This document shows, one piece after another, positions 1 through 9,159 of a stretch of DNA of 64,000 bases. The notes beneath the pieces are model-generated. The model searched no databases. It was not told the DNA's origin and worked only from the letters and a program-made list of their open reading frames with translations. A program made the position numbers and the translations under genes. How positions within the stretch are numbered: position 1 is the stretch's first letter; every line of letters starts with the position of its first letter. Source of the DNA: Lepidostoma basale (lineage: Eukaryota; Arthropoda; Insecta; Trichoptera; Lepidostomatidae); the NCBI GenBank assembly GCA_022606425.2, contig JAHDVF020000595.1, positions 62,001 to 126,000 of the forward strand, written 5' to 3'.

Positions 1-3
1 AAT

Positions 4-130
4 ATGTTTAGCCCTTCTAAGGCATTATCAAATGTATTACATTTGATAATGCTTTAGAAGGGCGAAACATCATTCCCATAAAATATAATAAAACTTCTAG
101 AAAACTGTCGTTTTCATTCGTATTAAATAT
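4..130. repeat. Family A repeat with inverted hammerhead-like pair
   Basis: Bases 4-70 form a near-perfect palindrome of the unit TTGATAATGC-hairpin-GAAAC. It is followed by the family-specific flank running to about 130 (cattcccataaaatataat, then acttctagaaaac). Other copies are at 27095-27230, 38505-38590 and 53865-53960, with decayed ones at 8560, 20930 and 24650. The core reads TTGATAA where the hammerhead consensus is CTGANGA, so these copies are probably inactive. Confidence 0.7.
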
Positions 131-237
131 TAATTTCAAATTAATGTTAAGTGCCAACATACCAATATTATTGTGACATTTTTTTTTAATATTTCGTCAT
201 TGAATTTTGTTGTCATAAATACGACAACGAAATTCAA

Positions 238-575
238 TGCCGAGAAACTACGAGTGACCCATAGAGCCATGTTAGGAATAAGCCTAAGAGACAGAGTCAG
301 AAACGATACGGTGAGAGAAAAAACAAAGGTCACAGACATCATCCACCGGGTGGCGACTCTAAAATGGCAATGGGCAGGTCACGTAGCCAGAAGCTCAGAT
401 GAAAAATGGACAAGAAGACTGACTTGGAGACCGTAGATGGCAAAGAGAAGTGCAGGGCGACCGCAGGGGTGGAAGGATTATCTGAACAGACACGTCGGAA
501 AAACCTGGATGCAGTCTGCACAAGACAGAGTGACATGGAAGCGAATGGAGGAGGCCTTTGTCCAGGAATGGAGTT
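238..575 (+). mobile_element. RTE-like LINE ORF2 C-terminal fragment
   Basis: The translation gives MLGISLRDRVRND, TLKWQWAGHVARSSDEKWTRR and QDRVTWKRMEEAFVQEW, the usual C-terminus of RTE-type endonuclease/reverse-transcriptase ORFs. A frameshift near 430 splits it. The same family is at 8690-9060 (-), 11905-12295 (+), 31880-32690 (-), 51760-52110 (-) and 54519-54660 (+). It ends about 20 bases before the MBOAT7 acceptor at 599. A hairpin at about 201-238 precedes it. Confidence 0.85.
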
Positions 576-599
576 TTTATTTATTTTATTTGATTTCAG

Positions 600-922
600 G
601 AAATGTCACCATGTCGCCTTCGCCATTATGTTCACGTACATCACTGTTTTCCGCATTGTTTTCTTCTGGGATAAGAGAAAAGATGAGATGCAAAATCTTT
701 TGCTGATGATGTTAACACTGAAAATTGTTGGAGTCGCATTTGAGATCCATGCCGCAGATAGAAGCAAACAAAATCCAGAATATATATTAAACAAAAGCCA
801 TCCAGCCAAAGTTACAAAACCAGACTCAGACCAGAGTTCAGACAACAATTGTAATGATCTAAGAACGCTCGACTTTTTGGACTTATTTCATTATTCATTT
901 TCTTACTTGGGACTTCTAACAG
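600..922 (+). CDS. MBOAT7: MBOAT7 first exon in window
   Basis: The acceptor is ttgatttcag ending at 599 and the donor is CAG|GTGATT after 922. The exon begins with the third base of a codon and ends in phase 1. It encodes the KCHHVAFAIM segment, the LLLMMLTLKIVGVAFE helix, a polar insert, and FHYSFSYLGLLTG. The reading frame stays open upstream to 406, but that part is LINE-derived intron, not exon. Confidence 0.9.
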
Positions 923-3900
923 GTGATTAATCAACGATAAAGCAATTTCTAATGTATTCATTCTAATGATAGCTATTTTTCAATGAACAAACGTGAACAT
1001 TAGTTACATTACCAGTCTAATTCAAATAGATTTAACTCTAGAACATTCTAGAAGGGGTCTCCAAACTTTTCAAACCTTAGTGCCATACTGATGACTGCAG
1101 TAAGTTCCATGGGCCAAAACCGTTTTAATTTTCCTGTCATTATCTATAAAATCGCCCCATCATGACGTCTGGAATAGAGGTCAGGGCCGACACCAATAGA
1201 ACTAAGAACCTTCTTAGAGTAGCAGAAATGCGAACCCTACGCTCCATCGCAGGCAAAACCCTCAGAGATCGGATCAGAAATTAAACGATAAGGTCTGTCT
1301 GTGGTGTTAAAGACATAGTGAAATGGGGAAGAAGCAGAACGCGCTTTTGGAGAGACCACGTGGACCGCATGGAGAATACAAGAATTGTTAAAAATGAAAA
1401 TCCAAGCAGCAAAAGATTACCAGGAAGGCCGCCAAAGAGATGGAGAGATGGCTGGACATCATCATCTCAGGACAGCCCACCGTCACAACAGGCCATACGA
1501 CCTAAACTAAGAGGAAGAAGAAGAAGAAGTTAAATTTTCTACGTATTATACTTGTCATTAAGTTTTAAGTAGCAAATAAATATGTATATTTTATCCAACT
1601 TATCACAACAACAATACGCTATTAGCTGTCACGGGCCTGATTGATGACACTGGCGGGCCGTAGTTTAGAGACCCCTGTTCTAGAGCATTAATCAGAGGTT
1701 TTGAGCGTTAAGTTTTAAAATGCTTTAACACAACTTGTCACCATTGTTAGTTGAAATAGTAAGAAACAGAGGAATCAGTCGTTCCGAACTGTATTTTTTA
1801 AAGTCTTAATCCTGAGATTGCGCAGAAGGTGAACCCTTCATTGCCTGATTTTTTTTTAATTTATGACAAAAATGTTGCTTTTAGTTATCTATTTCATAGA
1901 ATATAAGACAAATAATAAAAAAAAATATAGATTTTGTTCATTGATATGTGTACATAACATATATCGGTAAAAATGTGTTTGTAGCTGATTTACTAGAAAG
2001 CTGAATTTGAATAATATTGGAACTGAAATAACAATGTGGAAAGCAACTGGAAACTACTACATTAAAGACCCAAGTGGCATCTCAAGAACCCGTAAAAAAT
2101 GTTATAGTTTGCTTCAAATCAATCCATTGGATTGAAACTAGCGAAGAAGAAATTTATTAAATATTTTTATAAAATTAAAATATTAACCATGACATGTTTC
2201 GAAGGTGACTTCCATCCTCAGGTGTGAATATGTCGACTATCACTTGAGAGTGCATGTTATTGCACTGACCAAACATAACACGTAACCATTATTTTATCTC
2301 GTCTTAAATCAATAATTTATATGTTTCTTTTATGTTCGCCATATTTTGTGTTGTAGATGTTTTAAATAATTTGTAAATACAACATTAACTATAATTTTTT
2401 TAAAATTGAATATCAGACATGTTTCGAACAACCGGTCCTTTCTCAGAGATATTATAAAGATACATAATATTTAAAATATTATAAAATTGTTTACAAATAT
2501 GATCAGTTTTGACAGATTTATTTCGGAACGTTTATGCTTTTGTTGTAACAAATATTATGAATTATTTAAAAATTAAAATAATAATTTAAATTTTATCTTG
2601 GGGTTCAGGTAATTACTTACAACAAAGGAAATAAATCAAAGATAGGACTTGACGTTAAATTTATTTGCTTTTTTAATTTATAATATTTCGAGATTGCTCA
2701 AAGTTATATTTCTATTATTAAAATGCAAAATTTCAACGAGATTATGTTTATTAAATTAATGATATTTTTTAATGAGATGGTTAGCAAATGTTATGTGCTC
2801 TTCTATTCTTAATTTTAAATTACGCTTTGTTTTACTTACATAAAAAGATGAGCAATCATTCTATTTCAGTTTATAAATCCCCGATTGAGAAAATTTATCT
2901 TCCTTGTCTTTATTATTTTTTATTAATTTACCTTTATTATTGTTTGCATAAAACGCGGGTCTAATGTCACATGGGAGTTGTTTTGAAATTATATTCGTTA
3001 AATTATTAATATATAACTATCTACGCCATTCATTATTATTTATATTATTATTGATGGGAGTTGGAGAATATAAAATTGCTGTAGTAAATTTATTTTTTAT
3101 TTAAAATATTATCGATTAAATTATTATTGTAACCATTATTATTAGCTATATTTTTAATTGTATTTAGTTCATTATTATAATTTTCTAAAGGAAGTGGTAT
3201 ATTAATTAAGCGGGTCAACGTGGTTTTATTTTTTCTTTGCAGGTCCATACTTTCGCTACCAAGTTTATGAAGATTTCATCCTTTTGCCTTTCTCTAGAAA
3301 GGTCAACAATTTGGGTTTTGTGTCTTGGAAACTATTATTGGTTTTCTTCTTCACCGCAGTCCAGCTTTCTTGTCAAAGTCTTTGGCCACTAAAGGTAAGA
3401 AAAATAACATCATCACGAGAACAAAATAAATACCAATGTGCATTGTGCGTAAACTGAAAGATGCCAATCTATCAAACTAAAAGGAAATTCTTTGTTTAAC
3501 GCGATATTCTTATAGCTGAACATAACATACCTATATCACGTTTTTTTTTTGTTTCGCTTTGTTTTTTTTTTAAGTCTTGATACATAATTTTAGTATTTTT
3601 TAATAATATATTTCTTGCTGCAGTAATTCATCAAGTTAGAGTTCATTTACTATAGGAAGATCGTTTGCAATAGTATGAATGACAGTGCGTTTACAAAAAA
3701 TCTAATTTATTTTTATATGATTGGAAAACCCAACAATATTTCAAACATTGAAATAAATAAACGTATTATTTTTTTATTGACAAAAATGCTATCGGCTTAA
3801 TAGCAAAGACTATAAAATAATTCATATTTTTAATTGAAATTTCTTGGTAGAAGGTCATTTTAAATAATGAAAACAAAAAAAATATATACAAAATTTCTTT

Positions 3901-6900
3901 ATTATTATATATTAAGTGTGCTTCTACTTGTGAGGTACCAGAAGATGGCAGCAAGCTGCCGAAACCGGTCGAACATAAACACAAGTGGAAGCACACTAAA
4001 TACATAATAATAAAGAAATTTTGTATAATTTTTTTTTGCTTTCATTATTTAAGATTATAAAAATTAAATTCATTAAAATTATAATTTCTTAATTGTTTTT
4101 TTTCTTCTTGTTATTGATTATTGATTTTATTGTTTATTGATTTTATCTTATTAGATACTATTTATCGTTTCATGGTTTCAATTTCAATATTTGATCCTTG
4201 CAGGTGTTTATCTGAAGGATATTATAACTAGTTCTTATAAAATGTCTTTCTGTATTATGTATTTTTTATTAAAAAAAAAAAAAAGACTAACATCAAGGAC
4301 TTATATCAATGATATTAGAATTCATTTTACAATCTTCAATGTGAGCAGAAAATAGCTCATTATTATGAAGAAGGAATCTGGTCGTGTCCAGGCTTGAACC
4401 CATGTCCCTTGGATCAGGAGCCAAGTATTCTATCCCCTAGACCACCACCTGGTTAAATACTGTACAGAGCTGACACAGCCAAGCTCTGGGGTCCATGGGC
4501 TATGTTCCGACATTCACCTTACAGCTGAGGAATATCTAGTTTCTTGGCTAATGGTGTCTGGAAGTTCCCATGCTGGATTAATATAAATCCTCAAGATATT
4601 TGTGAACATTAAAAATAATCTTCATTGCTTGGCCTGAAAGTGACTGTCCTTAAAAAAAAAAAAACATTATTTTGCATTTCTAGTATCTGTTCGATGAAGA
4701 GTATACAAGACGCCATCTATTGTACAAACTGATCTTCGCTTCCCTGCAGTGGCTGCGTTTCAAATTCTTTATTTATCTCGGCCTAGCGGTAGCCGAGTGT
4801 ATTTCTGGAGCAGCAGGACTTGGTGCATATCCCGAAGATGGAAATAATACAACCTCCCGTGGACCGACAGACAGGAGTGTCTGCAATGAGATAACGTGAG
4901 TCTGAAGATTTTATAAAAAAAATTGCGGCTTACAAATGTTACGAAAATTAGCTAATATTAACCCTTCTTTGAACGATTTTTTAATTTTAAGAAAAATAAA
5001 ATTTTAAGTTATCTATGTAAAAAAGATGTTTTTATTCATACATGACCCATCGTGACATATGGGATCAAGTGCAGGGCGGACACCACAATCACAAAAAAAA
5101 CGCCCTAAGAGTGTCAGAAATGAAGACGCTCAGAAATATACCTGGCAAGACACTGCAAGAGAGAATTAGAAATTCACGGATAAGATATCCGAGGTAGAGG
5201 ATGTCATTAGGTGGGGAGGGCAAAGTAAAAGATACTGGAATGCACACTTGAGGAGAATGGATCCATCCAGACTCCCCTTCATTGTGTTGCACGGCCAGCC
5301 CCAAGGTAGACGACTCCCTGTCAGACCACCAAAGATATGGATCGATAGCTGGGAGTCGACCTCGCAGGAGGTCAACAAATTGCCACAAAGCCTACACTAA
5401 GAAGTAGAAGATACACGAATATTGATAAAATAGCGTTTGTAGCAAATTTACTGGAAAACTAAATTCGAGAAGAGAATTCTTTGTAAAATCAATCAGCAAT
5501 TTTCTGAGTGTATTTATGATTTATTTTGTGTATAAAAAATACATGATTTTCAGTTCACAGAAAGAAGCTAAAGTTTTAAAATATGATTTTAAAACTATTC
5601 AAACTATTAAAATATTGGAATATGAGATGGCCTATACACTAGTTGATTCCGTCAGAGTGTGGAATATGTCCATACAATATTGGCTAGCTATATATATCTA
5701 CAAAAACATACCAAAATGCCAATACTCGAAATTGCAAAGGTAACATACATATTTATTTTAACTACTTTATTTCATAATACTATTGTTTATTTATTTATTT
5801 ACTTCATATTTCACTCCTACCCCAACTGTTATCCGTCTTCCTTATACCATCTATATTAAGATATAATATTTGGTATTTTATTTAAATGCAGTTAACACAA
5901 TGTACGCGAGTGTTTTTGTGCTAGAAAAGTTACTGTTAATTAAACTAACCAACCATCATTCCGTTTCCCCAGAGAGTAGTAGCTCGCCCATCTTTTGTAA
6001 ACATACTACCCAAATACACAAACTCATCTACTTGGTCCAAATTTTTACCATTCACGCTAATGTTGCAGACTATCATGATTTATTCTTTTTCAAAAATCAT
6101 TACCTTGGACTTATTCACATTCATCATCAGATCATTTCGCATGCATACCTCATACATATTATTCACCAGGACTTATAGTTCATGCTCGTTGTCTGCAAAT
6201 ACGACAGCGTCATTAGCATAGAAGAGACAGCTAACTGACACTCCGCTTATTTTGGCACCTACATCTAACACTTTCAGCTCTTTCATACACTTTTCCATAT
6301 ATGGATTAAATAACCACGGGGATATTACGCAACCGTTTGACACCGTTAATGATATCAAACCAGGCTGTAAGATCTCCGTTTACTCTGACACTTCACCATA
6401 TTCACCAGGACTTGTAGTTCATGCTCGATGTCAATATGATTACAATGAAATATATACAGAATAATATTATTATAATGAAATGTAATAATATTATTCTGTA
6501 TATAAAAATGTACAATGAAATGTATTATTTATATATTTTTAGAGCTTTCCTTACAATAATGGTGAGTGCTGTATGGCACAGTTTGGATGTTGGAATTATT
6601 GTATCTGTGATATTGTATACCGCATACCTCAACACAGAGCAAGTTTATTTGACAATAATGAAGGGCTATGGTGATTCTTGGGTAAGTCCATATTTATACT
6701 CGTATATCATATTTATCGATAATGATTTTCGAAAAAGAAGAAATCATGACAGTCTGCAACATTAGCGTGAATGGTGAAAATCTGGAACAAGTAGATGAGT
6801 TTGTATACTTAGGTAGTATGTTTGCAAAGAGGGATATTGAAAGAAGGGTTGGGGCAGGCAACAAAGTGAATGATTCACTTAAAGTTGTCATCGCAAACAA

Positions 6901-7921
6901 AAGCCTATCCAAAAAAGCTAAAATGGCAGATCAAAATGGTGTTCTTATGTATGGAAGCGAAGTATGGAACTGGCAAAATGATGAAAGCAGAATAAATGCA
7001 GTAGAAATGAGATCTCTTAGACGAATGTGTAAAATACTGTATGTGATAGGTGTCAAATGAAAATATCAGAAGTGAATGCAGTGCGAATAAAAGTGTTATG
7101 AACAAAATACTGAATGGATTAATATGGTTTTGACACATGGAAAGTAAAAAAAGTACATGTTTACGATGTAAATGGAACTAGAAATAGAGGAAGATCGAGG
7201 AAAATTTAACAATTGAATAAATCAATTATTGAATGTCGGCCACGTGAGGAGTCGGAGGAATCGACTTGCGTGCATGACACGATGTATGAATGTTGAGGTA
7301 ACGAGAGAAGTATGTCAGGAAAGAAAGTGTGGCAGTCCATTCTTTCTCCCTACCCCTTCAGAGAGACAGCATGATGGTTAGCAGTTAGTTACGAGTTGTT
7401 TATTCTTCTTCTTATTCGAATATGTACACATTATTAGTGTTAACTAACTAACTAACCATCACGCCGTCTCTCCGAAAGGGTAGGCAGAAAGAATGGACTG
7501 TCACACTTTTACTGATGCGGCACTACATCCTTCTCTTTTCGCCCCGCGGGAGACGCGGTGTGATGGGTTGCGAACCTCATCGCCACCAATAGGCACCTCC
7601 CGCGCACACTTCGATTGTCCAACACCCACAAAATTAGTGTTTAATATTGAAATTTTATGTTTTAACTATTTATGAAGTTGATTGAATGAACAATTGTCTT
7701 TTAACACTTGTATTTTTCAGGTATCAAGATTCTTGAAGACAGGAATGTGGCTAGTGAAATTCTTATTATGTCCAGTGTACATGATGCCATTTCTTCTGGA
7801 AAATGTGTCAAGTGTATATTTATACTTTTCTTCCGTATATTTCATACCAATCTTATCTCACGTAATAATACATTACATGGGAATATTATTTTTAACACGC
7901 ATTAAAGAAAAATGTAATTGA
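600..7921 (+). CDS. MBOAT7: MBOAT7-type lysophospholipid acyltransferase (3' six exons)
   Basis: Membrane-bound O-acyltransferase that re-acylates lysophosphatidylinositol in the Lands cycle at the endoplasmic reticulum (family knowledge). Exons are 600-922, 3243-3394, 4684-4895, 5554-5739, 6543-6681 and 7721-7921. All junctions are GT-AG and phases are compatible (1, 0, 2, 2, 0), giving about 403 residues to the TGA at 7919-7921. Compared from memory with human MBOAT7 (472 residues), about 70-75 N-terminal residues are upstream of the window. Diagnostic segments are the TGPYFRYQVYEDF block at the exon 1/2 join, GAAGLGAYP in exon 3, WNMSIQYWLAIYIYK in exon 4 (conserved Asn codon 5663) and VSAVWHSLDVG in exon 5 (catalytic His codon 6577). 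The usual WHG is WHS here. Several hydrophobic stretches fit a multi-pass protein. The insect orthologue in Drosophila is farjavit (frj). No frameshift is visible in the exons. Confidence 0.93.
1053..1676. mobile_element. Non-autonomous hAT element carrying a LINE fragment
   Basis: The ends AGGGGTCTCCAAACTTTT and the inverted GTTTAGAGACCCCT are hAT-type terminal repeats. Flanking 8-mers attctaga (1045-1052) and gttctaga (1677-1684) match at 7 of 8 bases, the size expected for hAT target duplications. No transposase remains. It lies in the first visible MBOAT7 intron. Confidence 0.75.
1160..1533 (+). mobile_element. LINE C-terminal fragment (LINE-3f)
   Basis: It encodes decayed MRTLRSIAGKTLRDRIRN, then WGRSRTRFWRDHVDRME and GRPPKRWRDGW, followed by a (GAA)n tail. 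Related copies are at 5045-5405, 21120-21470, 43780-44650, 45727-46190 and 56380-56695. It is nested inside the hAT element. Confidence 0.8.
2191..2221 (-). ncRNA. Hammerhead-like motif, intact core (CTGAGGA/GAAAC/GTC)
   Basis: The minus strand reads CTGAGGA, TG, a 4-bp hairpin GAAG/CTTC, GAAAC, ATGTC. The consensus core CTGANGA and GAAAC are intact and the cleavage triplet is GTC. Helix I is weak by eye. Confidence 0.5.
2416..2446 (-). ncRNA. Hammerhead-like motif beside the Penelope-like frame
   Basis: The minus strand reads CTGAGAA, A, hairpin GGAC/GTTC, GAAAC, ATGTC. One core base (G8) departs from consensus. It lies between the GIY-YIG frame and the second motif. Confidence 0.45.
3243..3394 (+). 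CDS. MBOAT7: MBOAT7 second exon in window
   Basis: The acceptor is ttttctttgcag (3242) and the donor is AAAG|GTAAGA. The 152 nt encode PYFRYQVYEDF and a following hydrophobic stretch ending SLWPLK. A decayed Penelope-like element runs on the opposite strand right up to this acceptor. Confidence 0.92.
3625..4265 (+). repeat. Dispersed repeat R, interrupted
   Basis: Stretches such as atgctatcggcttaat and atttgatccttgcaggtgtt are shared with 10870-11185. This copy is split at about 3845-4040 by the family C insertion. It lies in the second visible MBOAT7 intron. No coding content is seen. Confidence 0.65.
3845..4040 (+). repeat. Family C insertion: hammerhead-like motif between inverted arms
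   Basis: Arms of about 45 bp (ttctttattattat and the inverted ataataataaagaa) flank one motif at about 3929-3964: CAGAAGAT, perfect 6-bp hairpin GGCAGC/GCTGCC, GAAAC, CGGTC. The core differs from CTGANGA at one base. The insertion interrupts repeat R. Confidence 0.6.
4309..4452 (-). mobile_element. tRNA-derived SINE (type C)
   Basis: The minus strand begins with a tRNA-like head with an A-box-like TGGTCTAGGGG and a B-box GGTTCAAGCC. A body containing AATGAGCTATTTTCTG follows. Headless body copies are at about 14560-14650 (+) and 15175-15250 (-). It is not a functional tRNA gene because the cloverleaf is incomplete and it sits on a repeat body. Confidence 0.65.
4684..4895 (+). CDS. MBOAT7: MBOAT7 third exon in window
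   Basis: The acceptor is tgcatttctag (4683) and the donor is ATAAC|GTGAGT. The 212 nt encode YLFDEEYTRRHLLYK, a transmembrane-like FFIYLGLAVAEC stretch and GAAGLGAYP, which aligns with the human AAGFGAYP block. The exon ends in phase 2. Confidence 0.92.
5045..5405 (+). mobile_element. LINE-3f C-terminal fragment
   Basis: Frames give LRVSEMKTLRNI, DVIRWGGQSKRYWNAHLRRM and RPPKIWIDSWESTSQE, the LINE-3f signature, broken by frameshifts. It lies in the intron between MBOAT7 exons three and four. Confidence 0.75.
5554..5739 (+). CDS. MBOAT7: MBOAT7 fourth exon in window (conserved Asn)
   Basis: The acceptor is gattttcag (5553), chosen because it restores phase 2; the alternative AG at 5559-5560 breaks the frame. 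The exon encodes LKYDFKTIQTIKILEYEMAY and WNMSIQYWLAIYIYK. The Asn of WNM (codon 5663-5665) is the conserved MBOAT polar residue. The donor AAAG|GTAACA follows 5739. Confidence 0.92.
5945..6420 (-). mobile_element. LINE-1f reverse-transcriptase fragment
   Basis: The minus strand encodes VSNGCVISPWLFNPYMEK and SCLFYANDAVVFADNEHEL. The catalytic YADD box is mutated to YAND. A short 3'-tail piece (5945-5970) is joined directly to internal sequence, showing an internal deletion. It lies antisense in a MBOAT7 intron. Confidence 0.8.
6543..6681 (+). CDS. MBOAT7: MBOAT7 fifth exon in window (catalytic His)
   Basis: The acceptor is tatttttag (6542) and the donor is TGG|GTAAGT. It encodes AFLTIMVSAVWHSLDVG with the catalytic His at codon 6577-6579, then a hydrophobic helix and a GYGDSW end. 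The residue after His is a Ser; in MBOAT7 proteins it is usually Gly. Confidence 0.92.
6718..7395 (+). mobile_element. LINE-1f C-terminal fragment
   Basis: Frames give VNGENLEQVDEFVYLGSMF, VIANKSLSKKAKMA and VEMRSLRRMC, then the 3' end with GGCAGTCCATTCTTTC and GATGGTTAG. It is frameshifted. It lies in the last MBOAT7 intron and, with 5945-6420, may be one interrupted or inverted copy. Confidence 0.8.
7438..7640 (-). mobile_element. Short element sharing the LINE-1f 3' tail
   Basis: Read on the minus strand, a ~135-bp unique part (with GGTTCGCAACCCATCAC and GCGTCTCCCGC) is followed by the last ~65 bp of LINE-1f, ending in (TTAG)n. An equally joined copy is at 49636-49835. Two independent copies with the same junction indicate a real SINE-like family that uses LINE-1f machinery. 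Confidence 0.65.
7721..7921 (+). CDS. MBOAT7: MBOAT7 terminal exon
   Basis: The acceptor is tatttttcag (7720) in phase 0. It encodes VSRFLKTGMW and two hydrophobic stretches, then stops at TGA 7919-7921. The tail after the last helix is short (TRIKEKCN), shorter than the vertebrate C-terminus. Confidence 0.92.
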   Translation, partial: VSRFLKTGMWLVKFLLCPVYMMPFLLENVSSVYLYFSSVYFIPILSHVIIHYMGILFLTRIKEKCN

Positions 7922-7942
7922 AAAGAACTTTTACATCATATT

Positions 7943-7948
7943 AATAAA
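7943..7948 (+). terminator. polyadenylation signal AATAAA of the MBOAT7 gene
   Basis: A canonical AATAAA lies 22 bases after the MBOAT7 stop codon in an AT-rich 3' UTR. Confidence 0.7.
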
Positions 7949-7967
7949 AAATATTTAATATATCTAC

Positions 7968-8415
7968 AATATATAAATAGGCAAAATGCATGTCATTAAA
8001 ATGAGAAAGAGAATATTTTGAATACAAGAGAGTGATAGAGAAACACTTCGAGTGATCTTTTGCGTATGCCTGTGAACAGGCCACAGAGAAATACTTCCAA
8101 AGCTCATCGCGTATGCCTGATTATTATTATTATTTTTAATTTGTTGAGTCGCTCTTTACATCATTACAGTGTGAGCCAAATCGATTTAAGGGTAAAGCTA
8201 TCATATTGATTATTGTGACATGTGACAGGTAGCTAATCTATCGCCATTTTATTGTCATGTGAATTTTGCACCAGACCAACGACAGTGTGACAATCACACT
8301 GTAATCACCGCGAATCGAACCCGGGACCTTCGGGGTGGCAGTCAAAACATTTAATACTCGGCTACAAAGGTAGTGCACAAGCTCGGAACGTTATTTTGAA
8401 ATTTGTTTGTTTAAT
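7968..8415 (+). repeat. Dispersed repeat X, interrupted by a SINE
   Basis: GAGAATATTTTGAATA and GTGAACGT-type blocks are shared with 27722-27990 and 42496-42767. The right part (tcggaacgttattttgaaat) resumes after the SINE at 8120-8372. Confidence 0.6.
8120..8372 (-). mobile_element. tRNA-derived SINE, subfamily A
   Basis: The minus strand has a tRNA-like head with B-box GGTTCGATTC, the shared body (CACACTG, AATAAAATGGCGATAGATT), and tail A (TGTAAAGAG then ATT repeats). It is near full length and sits in repeat X. Confidence 0.8.
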
Positions 8416-8419
8416 GCCA

Positions 8420-8498
8420 AAAACAGTGCCAGGATCGAACCCACCCCTTCGGTGTAGCAGTAGTAGTACCTACTTACCACTCGGCCATGAAGGTCGTC
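8420..8498 (-). mobile_element. tRNA-derived SINE head, variant
   Basis: The head GACCTTCATGGCCGAGTGGT and B-box GGTTCGATCC are clear, but the body after it differs from subfamilies A and B. Confidence 0.6.
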
Positions 8499-8689
8499 TA
8501 TATACTTTGAAGATTAAAAATTTATAAAAATGTCCATCATTTAGCAATTTTATTATATTCTATAAGAGTGACATATTTCTGCCTTGCTAGAGTATTATCA
8601 AATTAACTTATGATTGTGTAGTTTTCCCATATAATATAATAAAATTTCCAAAAACACATTTTCATTAATAGTTTCGTTTATTCTTCTTC

Positions 8690-9080
8690 TTCTTCAACTT
8701 CCTCAGCCTCTTCCTTTCCACCCCTGGACAAAGGCCTCCTCCATTCGCTTCCATGTCACTCTGTCTCGTGGAGACTGCATCCAGGTTATTCCGACGGGTC
8801 TGTTCAGATCATCCTTCCACCGTAGTTGCGGTCGCCTTGCACTTCTCTTTGCCGTCCACGGTCTCCAAGTAAGCAGTCTTCTTGTCAAATATTTCATCTG
8901 AGCTTCTGGCTACGTGACCTGCCCATTGCCATTTTAGAGTCGCCACCCGATGGGTGATGTCAGTGACCTCTGTTTCTCTCACCGTATTGTTTCTGACTCT
9001 GTCTTTAGGCTTACTCTTTGGGTCACTCGTAGTTTCTCGGCACTTTGTTTGGATAGTGTTACAGTTTCAAGACCATAAGT
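8690..9080 (-). mobile_element. RTE-like LINE C-terminal fragment
   Basis: The minus strand encodes LTWRPWTAKRSARRPQLRW, KDDLNRPVGITWMQSPRDR and VTWKRMEEAFVQGW, followed by a GAAGAAGAAG tail. It is the same family as 238-575. Confidence 0.85.
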
Positions 9081-9159
9081 AGAAACTGGCAGAACACATT
9101 ATTTTGATGAAAAACTCTTTACATTATTACAGCGCAAGCCAAATTGAAAAAAAAATAGC

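Larger units (their letters stand above)
2191..3235 (-). mobile_element. Decayed Penelope-like element with GIY-YIG end and two ribozyme-like motifs
   Basis: Read on the minus strand from about 3235 downward, the translation gives LTRLINIPLPLENYNNELNT and NNNGYNNNLIDNILNKK, a linker with CDIRPAFYANNN, then SGIYKL, NDCSSFYVSKTKRNLKLRIE and EEH (2760-2895). This is the GIY-YIG endonuclease region typical of Penelope-like retroelements, with several in-frame stops. Downstream are two motifs of the form core-hairpin-GAAACATGTC at 2416-2446 and 2191-2221. The 5' part, including most of the reverse transcriptase, is missing. Confidence 0.8.

Noticed and set aside
406..599. Upstream extension of the open frame that contains the first visible MBOAT7 exon
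   Set aside because: Bases 406-575 are RTE-like LINE sequence in another frame, and a clean acceptor lies at 598-599 matching the homology start. The ATG at 406 is accidental.
4380..4452. tRNA gene on the minus strand
   Set aside because: Only A- and B-box-like parts are present and it continues into a dispersed repeat body; it is a SINE head. The same applies to all GACCTTCGTGG heads.
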